This document shows, one piece after another, positions 1 to 6,515 of a stretch of DNA of 10,177 nucleotides; the first letter of the stretch is position 1; each line of letters starts with the position of its first letter. A program made the translations under genes and the position numbers. Under the pieces are notes generated by a model that did no database searches, was not told where the DNA came from, and worked only from the letters and a program-made list of their open reading frames with translations. This stretch comes from Treponema sp. (GTDB taxonomy: Bacteria; Spirochaetota; Spirochaetia; Treponematales; Breznakiellaceae), in assembly GCA_031258265.1 (NCBI GenBank), contig JAIRNB010000217.1, positions 1 to 10,177 on the forward strand, given 5' to 3'.

Positions 1-49
1 GCGGAGCCCCGCAAAGCCCGGTTTTTTGCGGCAGCAAAAAATGCGCCCA
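1..49 (-). repeat. Dispersed multi-hairpin repeat, copy 1 (cut by window edge)
   Basis: On the plus strand this reads GCGGAGCCCCGCAAAGCCCG, one more G, a perfect hairpin (TTTTTTGC, loop GGCA, GCAAAAAA; 22-41), then TGCGCCCA (42-49). The flanks match those at 9983-10030 almost base for base: 20 of 21 on the left and 8 of 8 on the right. The hairpin between them is entirely different. The reverse complement matches the element starting at 6516. I orient the family with TGGGCGCA as its beginning, which puts this copy on the minus strand. It reaches the window edge, so further hairpin modules to the left are possible but unseen. There is no T-run after the stem on either strand, so it is not a canonical terminator. 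Confidence 0.85.
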
Positions 50-81
50 AACTGAGGATTACCGGCGGTTAATGGGTAACC

Positions 82-110
82 TTGACAAATATGGCCTTTT
101 TTGTTAGATT
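82..110 (+). promoter_or_regulatory. Sigma-70-type promoter for rpmF-acpP-rnc
   Basis: A perfect -35 box TTGACA (82-87) is followed after 17 bases by TAGATT (105-110), which matches 4 of 6 bases of the -10 consensus. Transcription would start near 117 and leave a leader of roughly 23 nt before the rpmF ATG. A 5-bp inverted repeat (GGTTA 67-71, TAACC 77-81) touches the 5' edge of the -35 box and could be a small operator, though it could be chance. The call rests on sequence match and position only. Confidence 0.7.
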
Positions 111-139
111 TCAGGCATCTTAATGCAGAGGTTTATGAA

Positions 140-328
140 ATGGCGGTACCCAGATCGAAAACATCGAAGGCCCGGACAAGCCGGAGGCAGTCGATAAACA
201 TGAAACTTTCTTCCCCTTCTCTGGTTGAATGTGCTAACTGCGGGAATCAGGTATTGCTCCACCGTGTATGCCCCAAGTGCGGTTTTTACCGGGGGAAGCA
301 GATTATAGTACCGGCTGCGAAGGTATAG
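140..328 (+). CDS. rpmF: 50S ribosomal protein L32
   Basis: This encodes a 62-residue protein, the usual length of bacterial L32, a component of the large ribosomal subunit. The N-terminus MAVPRSKTSKARTSRR is the typical basic L32 tail. The second half has the zinc-ribbon pairs CANC and CPKC (C+ form), followed by GFYRGK. The frame is open further upstream, but the ATG at 140 is chosen because AGAGG (127-131) lies 8 bases before it and because L32 proteins begin MAVP. The gene is first in a co-directional run with acpP 26 bp downstream, a linkage of ribosomal protein and fatty-acid synthesis genes that is common in bacteria. Because the protein keeps its cysteines, it should bind zinc. Confidence 0.97.
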   Translation: MAVPRSKTSKARTSRRQSINMKLSSPSLVECANCGNQVLLHRVCPKCGFYRGKQIIVPAAKV

Positions 329-354
329 AACGTTTTTCCAAAGGAATGTTTAAG

Positions 355-591
355 ATGGATGACTTGTTTGAGAAGATGAAGAAGCTTATCGCTGAGAAAT
401 TGGAAGTTGACGCCGGAAAGATCACTATGGACGCTTCTTTTCGTCAGGATCTTGGGGCCGACAGTCTGGATACTTATGAGCTGGTCTACGCTATCGAGGA
501 AGAAATGGGTATTTCTATTCCCGATGAGAAGGCCAATGAGTTTGAGACCGTTGGCGATGCTTACGAGTACATTAAGTCCCAGCAAAAGTAG
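355..591 (+). CDS. acpP: Acyl carrier protein
   Basis: This encodes a 78-residue acidic protein that carries growing acyl chains on a phosphopantetheine arm during type II fatty-acid synthesis in the cytoplasm. The attachment site is Ser37 in the motif GADSLDTYEL, which is the canonical ACP signature with Tyr where Val is more usual. Predicted helices and the C-terminal YEYIKSQ fit the family. The ATG at 355 is preferred over an in-frame ATG at 346 because AAGG (341-344) is 10 bases upstream of the former and only 1 base from the latter, and because other ACPs begin at this point. It sits between rpmF and rnc, probably on the same transcript. Confidence 0.96.
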   Translation: MDDLFEKMKKLIAEKLEVDAGKITMDASFRQDLGADSLDTYELVYAIEEEMGISIPDEKANEFETVGDAYEYIKSQQK

Positions 592-614
592 GCGGGGGGC
601 TTCCCGGACCGCCT
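590..614 (+). promoter_or_regulatory. Hairpin between acpP and rnc
   Basis: An outer stem AGGCGG (590-595) pairs with CCGCCT (609-614), and inside it GGG (597-599) pairs with CCC (603-605) around CTT. The stem starts inside the acpP stop codon and ends 9 bases before the rnc ATG. There is no T-run after it, so it is not a standard terminator. It could stabilise the acpP mRNA end, dampen rnc translation or be an RNase III target. Those roles are inference. Confidence 0.5.
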
Positions 615-623
615 GTCTCTGAT

Positions 624-1385
624 ATGTTTTTGGTGGGGAAGAGTCCGGCGGTCACCGGTTTTTCCAAACCGGACCCGGAAAGAAGAAAAGAGCTGGCGGT
701 CTTTCTAAAAGCCGCCGGCTTAAAATTCAAGAATCCGGAGCTTCTGGACCTGTCTTTTACCCACCGCTCTGTCTCTAACGAAAGCCCCCGGCGGGGCAAC
801 AATGAACGGCTGGAATTTCTGGGGGACGCGATTCTGGGGGCGGTCTGCGCTTCGGTGCTTTACTCGGGCTTTGGGGAAAAGAGCGAAGGGGAACTGGCCA
901 AGATAAAATCGGTGGTGGTATCCGAGGATATTCTCGCCTCTATTGCCAGGGAACTGCAGATCGACAATCTCCTGATCCTGGGCCGGGGGGAGGAGTTGTC
1001 CGGGGGCAGGAAAAAAAACGCCATCCTGGCGGATGCCCTGGAGGCCCTTATCGGGGCCCTGTACCTGGATTCGGGCTTTGGGGCGGCTTTTTCTTTTGTA
1101 CAGCGCTGTATCCGCCCGGAGATTGACCGGGTTATCGGGGAGAACTACCACGAGGACTGTAAATCCCTGTTGCAGGAGCTAAGCCAGCGTTACTTTAAGG
1201 TGTACCCCCAGTACCGGCTGATCAACAGGTCGGGGCCTGAGCATGAGCGGCTGTTCAGGATGGAAGTCCAGGTAGGGGAGGGGGTATTCGGGCCGGGGAT
1301 AGGGCGCAGCAAGAAAGCCGCCGAGCAGGAAGCGGCCCGGATGGCCCTGGAACGGCTTAAGGGTGAATTTGGTATTTCCCGTTAA
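624..1385 (+). CDS. rnc: Ribonuclease III
   Basis: This encodes a 253-residue double-strand-specific endoribonuclease that processes rRNA precursors and structured mRNAs. The catalytic domain carries the family signature NERLEFLGD at residues 60-68 (Glu61, Glu64, Asp68) and the second metal-binding segment DALEALIGA with Asp137 and Glu140. A C-terminal double-stranded-RNA-binding domain occupies roughly residues 176-247 and includes GRSKKAAEQEAA. All expected catalytic residues are present. The start is uncertain: the ATG at 624 has no Shine-Dalgarno sequence and is preceded by a hairpin ending at 614, and an in-frame GTG at 633 is an alternative. The gene follows acpP by 32 bp, a conserved bacterial linkage. 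Its last 29 bases overlap the 3' end of cca on the other strand. Confidence 0.95.
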   Translation: MFLVGKSPAVTGFSKPDPERRKELAVFLKAAGLKFKNPELLDLSFTHRSVSNESPRRGNNERLEFLGDAILGAVCASVLYSGFGEKSEGELAKIKSVVVSEDILASIARELQIDNLLILGRGEELSGGRKKNAILADALEALIGALYLDSGFGAAFSFVQRCIRPEIDRVIGENYHEDCKSLLQELSQRYFKVYPQYRLINRSGPEHERLFRMEVQVGEGVFGPGIGRSKKAAEQEAARMALERLKGEFGISR

Positions 1386-2793
1386 ATTTAAGGGCGATAT
1401 TCAGAAGGGTTTCCCGCGTGTTTGAGGCTGGATCGTCCACCACGGTTTCCAGAAGCTCTTTAAGGATGATCCCCATGTGTCTGCCCGGCTTTATTCCCGC
1501 TTCTATGAGGTCGCTGCCGGAGATCGCCAGGTCTTTGAGGGACAGGGCCCGGCTTTCCGCCAATGCCTTGTCTACCCGGCTTATCAGATTGACCAGATCT
1601 TCCGCGGCTCCTTCTTTTCCCGCCATACCGTAGGTGTCGGCCCGGCGCAGCCGGTATATATCCTCCAGGTTTTCTTCCCCCACCCGGATAATAAAGCGTC
1701 TGACGGCCCCGGCGCTCCAGGAATCGTCGTAGTGGAACATGTGGCAGCCTATAAGGCGGCAGACCTTTTCGATCTGGGCATTGGGGTAGCGCAGCCGCGT
1801 CATGAGGTCCCGGGCCATCCTGGCGGAATGTTTTTCATGCTGATAAAAAGTCCAAATTCCCTGTTCGTCCTTTTGACGGACTTCCGGTTTCCCAATATCG
1901 TGGAGCAGGGCCGCCAGCCGTACTTCCTGGGGGTATCCCTTTTCGGCGGCATAGTCGCAGGCCAGGAGGGAATGATCCAGTACGTCGAAGCGGTGGTAGC
2001 CCTTCTGTTCGATTCCCCGACAGGCGGAAAGTTCCGGCGCCAGGAGTTCTAAAAGCCCGGTTTCCTCCATGGGGCGGAATGCCAAAGAAGGCCGCCGGCT
2101 GGCGATGATCTTATCCAGCTCGTCCCGGACCCGTTCCTTTGAAACCTTGGCGGTCACCGCCAGGGAGGGGCGGACAGCCTCCAGGGTGGCGCTTTCCACC
2201 TGGTAACCCAGTTGGGCGGCAAAACGAAGCGCCCGCAGGGGGCGCAGGCCGTCCTCCCCGAAACGATCCAGGGGATTCCCCACACAGCGGATAAGGTTCT
2301 TTTTTATATCCTCAAGCCCGCCGTAGGGATCCACCAGTTCCCCGCCGGGCAGGGAAAGGGCGATTGAATTCATCGTAAAATCCCGGCGGGATAGGTCTTC
2401 TTCGATGCTTTTGGTAAAACGGACGGATTCAGGATGCCTTCCGTCCAGGTAAGCGGATTCGCTGCGGAAGGTGGTTATCTCATATTCCCCCCCCCGGTAG
2501 TGGAGGGTTACGGTTCCGTGTTTTATGCCGGTGGGGATCACCTTTGCCCGGACTTTGAGGCCCCGGAACATTTCCGGTATTTCGGCGGGGAGGGCATCGG
2601 TGGCCAGGTCCCAGTCTTTAGGGCTTTGGCCCCGGAAAATATCCCGTACCGCCCCCCCCACCAGGTACAGGCGGCGGCCCTGATCCCTGAATAGGAGGGC
2701 GATCTCTTTAAGCCTGCCCCCCAGCGCCAGGCCGGCGGTGAGAGGCGCACTGCCGGCCCGGGCTAGGCTTGGGGAACGGTTAAGATTGCCCAT
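1357..2793 (-). CDS. cca: CCA-adding tRNA nucleotidyltransferase with HD domain
   Basis: This encodes a 478-residue class II nucleotidyltransferase that adds or repairs the 3' CCA end of tRNAs. The head domain has LVGGAVRD (44-51) and the catalytic pair DWD (Asp60, Asp62). RRDFTMNSIA (136-145) is the second signature. EDGLR (180-184) fits the EDxxR base-selection motif of CCA-adding enzymes, which favours CCA addition over poly(A) polymerase. The C-terminal half carries an HD phosphohydrolase domain (DH at 272-273, HDIGKP at 298-303, HEKHSARM around 319-326). The ATG at 2793 lies only 8 bases from a predicted -10 box and has no Shine-Dalgarno, so the mRNA may be nearly leaderless. The gene diverges from thiN and converges with rnc. 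Older annotations might call this poly(A) polymerase (pcnB). Confidence 0.92.
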   Translation of the reverse strand: MGNLNRSPSLARAGSAPLTAGLALGGRLKEIALLFRDQGRRLYLVGGAVRDIFRGQSPKDWDLATDALPAEIPEMFRGLKVRAKVIPTGIKHGTVTLHYRGGEYEITTFRSESAYLDGRHPESVRFTKSIEEDLSRRDFTMNSIALSLPGGELVDPYGGLEDIKKNLIRCVGNPLDRFGEDGLRPLRALRFAAQLGYQVESATLEAVRPSLAVTAKVSKERVRDELDKIIASRRPSLAFRPMEETGLLELLAPELSACRGIEQKGYHRFDVLDHSLLACDYAAEKGYPQEVRLAALLHDIGKPEVRQKDEQGIWTFYQHEKHSARMARDLMTRLRYPNAQIEKVCRLIGCHMFHYDDSWSAGAVRRFIIRVGEENLEDIYRLRRADTYGMAGKEGAAEDLVNLISRVDKALAESRALSLKDLAISGSDLIEAGIKPGRHMGIILKELLETVVDDPASNTRETLLNIALKFNGKYQIHP

Positions 2794-2814
2794 AGGGGGG
2801 CACTATACTATAAT
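2786..2814 (+). promoter_or_regulatory. Promoter of thiN, inside the start of cca
   Basis: TTGCCC (2786-2791, 4 of 6 against TTGACA) is separated by 17 bases from a perfect TATAAT (2809-2814). The thiN ATG follows only 8 bases after the -10 box. Initiation at the usual distance would therefore be at or within a few bases of the start codon. The -35 box lies across the first codons of cca on the opposite strand. Confidence 0.65.
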
Positions 2815-2829
2815 AGCCGGGCATGTCCA
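2802..2829 (-). promoter_or_regulatory. Promoter of cca, inside the start of thiN
   Basis: Read on the minus strand, TGGACA (complement of 2824-2829, 5 of 6) is followed after 16 bases by TATAGT (complement of 2802-2807, 5 of 6). The cca ATG is 8 bases further. The -35 box covers part of the thiN start codon. A second TATAGT (complement of 2807-2812) overlaps the first. The arrangement mirrors the opposing thiN promoter. Confidence 0.55.
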
Positions 2830-3533
2830 AGAAGGGAGAGCCGGTCAGCCGGGGAATCGCGTTTATCGGCGGGGAGGGACCCCCGCCGGACCTCTGCCGC
2901 GCTGTTTTTGAGGAAGCCGCCCTGGGGGGAAAGTTTCCCCTGACGGCGGCCGCCGATTCCGGGCTTCTTGCGGCGGAAGCGGCGGGGCTGCGGCCCGATT
3001 GGATTCTGGGGGATATGGATTCCCTGGGGGAGCTTTCCCGGCTGGATTCATACCCCCCCGAAAGGGTTCTGCGTTACGGCCCGGAAAAGGACTATACCGA
3101 TACGGAACTGGCCCTGGCCCTTCTCTGGGAAAAAGGCTGTAACGAGCTTTGGATTCTGGGCGGCGGCGGCGGACGGCTGGACCACCTTTTGGCCCTCCGT
3201 TCCCTTTTTGAACGGGACCCCTGTCCTGTCCGGTGGATCACCGCCGCGGAGGATCTCCGTTGCCTTAAGGCCCCCGCGGAATTTAGCCTGTCCCTCCTGC
3301 CCGGCGGCCTGGTTTCTGTTTTTCCCCTGGGGGACGGTCCCTGGGAGGCGGAAAGCGCCGGCCTTAAGTGGCCCTTGGCGGGACTCCCCTGGGACCGGGG
3401 TTTTTTTGGCCTTAGCAACGTGGCGGAGGAAGGGAGCTTTACTCTCCGGGTTAAGCGGGGGCGCTTCCTTGCGGTATGGCCCCTGGCTTCGGTTCTTTTT
3501 AGCGCCGGTTTTCGCGGCCGGGCAGCCGGGTAG
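2823..3533 (+). CDS. thiN: Thiamine pyrophosphokinase
   Basis: This encodes a 236-residue enzyme that transfers pyrophosphate from ATP to thiamine to make thiamine diphosphate. Family motifs appear in order: AADSG (43-47), LGDMDS (62-67), KDYTDTE (89-95), GGGGGRLDH (113-121) and GLSN (196-199). The length is typical of the bacterial single-domain form. The ATG at 2823 lacks a Shine-Dalgarno and sits 8 bases after TATAAT, suggesting a leaderless or near-leaderless message. The C-terminal 30 residues are basic and hydrophobic and less conserved in character. No TPP riboswitch can be placed in the 29-bp gap to cca. folD follows after 31 bp, so thiN is likely the first gene of the run leading to miaB. 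Confidence 0.93.
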   Translation: MSKKGEPVSRGIAFIGGEGPPPDLCRAVFEEAALGGKFPLTAAADSGLLAAEAAGLRPDWILGDMDSLGELSRLDSYPPERVLRYGPEKDYTDTELALALLWEKGCNELWILGGGGGRLDHLLALRSLFERDPCPVRWITAAEDLRCLKAPAEFSLSLLPGGLVSVFPLGDGPWEAESAGLKWPLAGLPWDRGFFGLSNVAEEGSFTLRVKRGRFLAVWPLASVLFSAGFRGRAAG

Positions 3534-3564
3534 CCGCTTAAAGGCGGCCGGGTAAGGGGGAAGG

Positions 3565-4440
3565 GTGGCGGTAATAATTGACGGCAGGGCGGCGGCCCTA
3601 AAATTGCAGGACAGGCTAAAGGCCCGTCTTGCGGCCCTCCGGGAAAGGGGAATTGTCCCCTCTTTGGCGGTGATCCTGGTGGGGGAGAATCCCGCCAGCC
3701 TCTCCTACGTGGGGGCCAAGGAGAAGGCCCTGGCGGAGGCGGGCATGGGCAGCCGGGATTTCCGGCTGCCGGAGGCCGCCACCCAGGGGGAACTGCTGTC
3801 CCTGATCGCGGAACTGAACGCCGATCCCCTGATCCACGGTATCCTGGTTCAGCTTCCCCTTCCCCCCCATATCAGTGAAGATTCGGTTATTGCCGCCATC
3901 GACCCCGCCAAGGATGTGGACGGGTTTCACCCGGTTTCCATGGGGAATTTGGTCCTGGGGCGGCCCGGTTTTCTCCCCTGCACCCCCCATGGGGTCCTGG
4001 TCCTGCTGCGGGATTACGGAATCCCCCTGGCCGGGGCCCATGCGGTGATTCTGGGCCGTTCCAACATCGTAGGCAGGCCCTTGGCGAATCTTCTGGCCCG
4101 GCGGGAGCAAAACGCCACGGTGACTCTCTGCCATACGGGGACCAGGGACCTGGCATCGATTACCCGGCAGGCGGATATTCTTATCGCTGCGGTGGGGAAG
4201 CCGGGCCTGGTTACGGCGGATATGATCAAAGAAGGGGCGGCGGTCATCGACGTGGGGGTGAACCGGGTCCCGGACCCCCGGGCGAAGAAGGGCTACCGCC
4301 TGCGGGGAGACGTGGATTTTGAGGGGCTTGTCCAAAAGACAAGCTTCATCAGTCCCGTGCCCGGCGGGGTGGGGCCCATGACCATTGCCATGCTGCTGCA
4401 AAACGTGGCCCAGGCCGCGGAAGGAGTTTTCCATGGATGA
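3565..4440 (+). CDS. folD: Bifunctional methylenetetrahydrofolate dehydrogenase/cyclohydrolase
   Basis: This encodes a 291-residue enzyme that interconverts 5,10-methylene-, methenyl- and 10-formyl-tetrahydrofolate in the cytoplasm. The active-site pair is in SYVGAK (Tyr48, Lys52). VQLPLPPHI (95-103), DVDGFHP (117-123), the dinucleotide-binding segment GRSNIVGRP (164-172) and PVPGGVGPMTIAML (264-277) all match the family. The start is a GTG: AAGGGGG (3554-3560) lies just upstream, and FolD proteins begin close to this IIDG sequence, so no ATG is needed. The 3' end overlaps the next start by 8 bases (ATGGATGA), indicating translational coupling. In acetogenic termite-gut treponemes FolD would also serve the Wood-Ljungdahl methyl branch, but nothing in this window shows that. 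Confidence 0.96.
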   Translation: MAVIIDGRAAALKLQDRLKARLAALRERGIVPSLAVILVGENPASLSYVGAKEKALAEAGMGSRDFRLPEAATQGELLSLIAELNADPLIHGILVQLPLPPHISEDSVIAAIDPAKDVDGFHPVSMGNLVLGRPGFLPCTPHGVLVLLRDYGIPLAGAHAVILGRSNIVGRPLANLLARREQNATVTLCHTGTRDLASITRQADILIAAVGKPGLVTADMIKEGAAVIDVGVNRVPDPRAKKGYRLRGDVDFEGLVQKTSFISPVPGGVGPMTIAMLLQNVAQAAEGVFHG

Positions 4441-4804
4441 ACTGGAGCGGCGCCAGCCCCGGACGCTGGAAAAACAGGGTGTCGCGGCGGTGGCAAACCT
4501 GGCGGCGGGGCTTTTCCTTTTTGTTTTAAGCGCCCTGGGGGGCCGCTTCCCCATTGTGGCGATCATCCTGGGGGCCCTGGCGGGGATCTTTGGCATAGTT
4601 GCCCTTTCCTCCAGGGACAGCGCCGACCGGAAGGCCGGGGCCATTTTAACGGCGGGGGGAATCCTGGCGATCTTTTCCCGGGCGGGGGCCGCCTTTTTCC
4701 GGCCCCTGGCGGGGACCCTCCTGAGCATCGGGGCCTTTGGGCTTATCGCCCTGGGGCTGTGGAACGGCATAAAATTCATCAGGGGACTGAAAAGCCGGAG
4801 ATGA
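4433..4804 (+). CDS. Small multi-pass membrane protein of unknown function
   Basis: This encodes a 123-residue protein that I do not recognise as a named family. The first 15 residues are charged. Hydrophobic stretches at about 17-36, 40-58, 68-82 and 91-112 suggest three or four membrane helices, followed by a basic tail (KFIRGLKSRR). The ATG at 4433 is chosen because AAGGAG (4421-4426) stands 6 bases upstream and the start overlaps the folD stop codon. A longer frame from 4385 would lie inside folD. The stop codon abuts the miaB ATG with no gap. Both junctions suggest coupled expression with folD and miaB, but no link in function is apparent. Confidence 0.85.
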   Translation: MDELERRQPRTLEKQGVAAVANLAAGLFLFVLSALGGRFPIVAIILGALAGIFGIVALSSRDSADRKAGAILTAGGILAIFSRAGAAFFRPLAGTLLSIGAFGLIALGLWNGIKFIRGLKSRR

Positions 4805-6175
4805 ATGACCTATTTCTTTGAAACCTACGGCTGCCAGATGAATTCCGCGGAGTCCGCCGCCCTGGAACTGGTGTGCCGGGAACGGGGTTGGACCGCCTCG
4901 GCGGCGGGAGAAGACGCGGACCTGGTACTCCTCAACACCTGTTCGGTCAGGGAAACCGCGGAAAAGCGGGTCCTGGGCCGCCTTGCCCTTTACGCCTCCC
5001 TGAAAAAAAAGGGCCGCCCCCTCTCCCTGGTTGTCGCCGGATGTATGGCTGAACGCCTGGGGGAGGAACTTAAAAAACGCTGCCCCGAAGTGGATTATGT
5101 CATGGGCACTTCCGCCCGTTCCACCTTTCCCCTGATCCTGGAGTCGCTGGAAAAAAACCTGCCGGGGAAGGCCCCCCCGCTTTCCCTGGGGACCGGGGAA
5201 AAGCCGGTCTTTAGCTTTTCCTCCTCCCACCTGGAGGAAGGCCGCTTCCGCAGCTTTGTACCCATCATGCACGGCTGCAACAACTTTTGCTCCTACTGCA
5301 TCGTACCCTATGTCCGGGGGCCGGAGCTTTCCCGGGACCCCGCTTCTATCCTGGCGGAAATCCGCCTCCTGGAAGAACGGGGGGTCCGGGAGATCACCCT
5401 CCTGGGCCAGAATGTCAATTCCTACCGCTGGGAGGCCCCCCCCGGTTCCTCCAGCCGCTTCGGGGCCCTGGATTTTCCCGGCCTTTTGGAACTCCTGGCC
5501 GGCGCGGTGGAGGGGGGGCCCATCCGCTGGGTTCGTTTTCTTTCGGCAAACCCCAAGGACCTTTCCCCCAGGACCATCCGGGTCATGGCGGAACACCCCG
5601 TCTTCTGCCGCCATATCCACCTCCCCGTCCAGCACGGTTCCAACGCGATTCTGGCGGCCATGAACCGCCGCTACACCCGGGAACGTTACCTCGATCTGGT
5701 GGCGGAACTCCGGGCGGCCATGCCGGGGATAAGCCTTTCCACGGATATTCTTGTTGGGTTTCCGGGGGAGACCGGAGAAGACCTGGAAGAAACCCTGGAC
5801 CTCATGGAGAAGGTGAAATTCCTTTATTCGTATATGTACCACTACAACCCCAGGGAGGGGACCGCCGCCTGCCGGCTCCCCGGCCGGATCGATGAAAAGC
5901 TAAAACGGGAACGGCTGTCTCAGGTAATCGCCCTGCAGAAAAAACACAGCCGGGAACTGCTTCAAAACCGCCTGGGAAGCCGGGATCTGGTACTGGTGGA
6001 GGGAATTTCCCGGAAAAATGCCGATGAATTAATAACCCGTACCGAGCGGGATGAGATGGCGGCGGCCCCCGGCAAGGCTTCCCTCATCGGAAACTTCGCG
6101 GAGCTTACCCTTTCCAGCCTGCGGGGAAATACTTTCCGGGCAAAGGAGATACATCTATGCCCTGGCGCCTCATAA
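4805..6175 (+). CDS. miaB: tRNA-2-methylthio-N6-dimethylallyladenosine synthase
   Basis: This encodes a 456-residue radical-SAM methylthiotransferase that converts i6A37 to ms2i6A37 in tRNAs reading UNN codons. The N-terminal UPF0004 domain has the three cluster cysteines in TYGCQMN (Cys10), NTCSVRE (Cys46) and AGCMAE (Cys80). The radical-SAM motif CNNFCSYC gives Cys158, Cys162 and Cys165, followed by IVPYVRG. HLPVQHGSN (272-280) and STDILVGFPGET (312-323) are typical of the family. A TRAM RNA-binding domain fills about 386-450. Length and motif set favour MiaB over MtaB or RimO. The ATG at 4805 directly follows the upstream stop codon, with GGAG at 4797-4800. The last 19 bases overlap the next gene. 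Confidence 0.95.
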   Translation: MTYFFETYGCQMNSAESAALELVCRERGWTASAAGEDADLVLLNTCSVRETAEKRVLGRLALYASLKKKGRPLSLVVAGCMAERLGEELKKRCPEVDYVMGTSARSTFPLILESLEKNLPGKAPPLSLGTGEKPVFSFSSSHLEEGRFRSFVPIMHGCNNFCSYCIVPYVRGPELSRDPASILAEIRLLEERGVREITLLGQNVNSYRWEAPPGSSSRFGALDFPGLLELLAGAVEGGPIRWVRFLSANPKDLSPRTIRVMAEHPVFCRHIHLPVQHGSNAILAAMNRRYTRERYLDLVAELRAAMPGISLSTDILVGFPGETGEDLEETLDLMEKVKFLYSYMYHYNPREGTAACRLPGRIDEKLKRERLSQVIALQKKHSRELLQNRLGSRDLVLVEGISRKNADELITRTERDEMAAAPGKASLIGNFAELTLSSLRGNTFRAKEIHLCPGAS

Positions 6176-6489
6176 TTTTTATTATCATCGCCGCGGCCTT
6201 CCTTGGTTTCATCGGCTTAAACCTGGAAAACCGCTGCGATGTTTCCCTGGGATTCCGCGTATTTTCACAGGTTCCCGTCTTCCTGAGTACCCTGTCCGCC
6301 TTTATCCTGGGCATGGTTCTGGCCCTTCCCCTGGCTATGTCCTTCCGTTCCGCCGCCCGCGGGAAGAAAAGGGCGGAGACCACCCTTTTTGCGGGAAAAA
6401 GTTCTGGGAAAAAGAAGAACAAGGCCGGGGAATTTGCGGCCGGTGATGAGAGTCCCCCTTCACCGGGCGGCGATTATGGGATCGATTAG
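6157..6489 (+). CDS. LapA-like (DUF1049-type) membrane protein
   Basis: This encodes a 110-residue protein with two hydrophobic helices (about 4-22 and 41-63) separated by a short segment LENRCDVSLGF. That layout, with an N...V.v.f pattern between the helices and an FILG motif in the second, fits the lipopolysaccharide-assembly LapA domain family. The tail from residue 68 is hydrophilic and lysine-rich, then acidic near the end. A strong Shine-Dalgarno AAAGGAG (6142-6148) lies 8 bases before the ATG, inside miaB, and the two genes overlap by 19 bases. Family placement is from pattern only. Treponemes generally lack typical LPS, so a role in LPS assembly should not be assumed. Confidence 0.8.
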   Translation: MPWRLIIFIIIAAAFLGFIGLNLENRCDVSLGFRVFSQVPVFLSTLSAFILGMVLALPLAMSFRSAARGKKRAETTLFAGKSSGKKKNKAGEFAAGDESPPSPGGDYGID

Positions 6490-6515
6490 GAATTTCCCCC
6501 TTTTTTTTGAATATT

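Noticed and set aside
2052..2065. Further copy of the repeat (AAAAGCCCGGTTT) inside cca
   Set aside because: It matches only the short AAAGCCCGG block, has no hairpin or TGCGCCCA partner, and lies in well-conserved coding sequence; it is probably chance.
2794..2822. TPP riboswitch ahead of thiN
   Set aside because: The gap to cca is only 29 bp and the predicted transcript has almost no leader, so there is no room for the aptamer.
3616..4779. Long minus-strand open frame (387 codons) opposite folD
   Set aside because: It lies opposite folD, which has all family motifs; the translation is rich in Pro, Arg and Gly with no domain, as expected from GC-rich antisense frames.
4646..5842. Long minus-strand open frame (398 codons) opposite the membrane protein and miaB
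   Set aside because: The composition is low in complexity and no motif is seen; miaB on the plus strand has a full set of catalytic cysteines.
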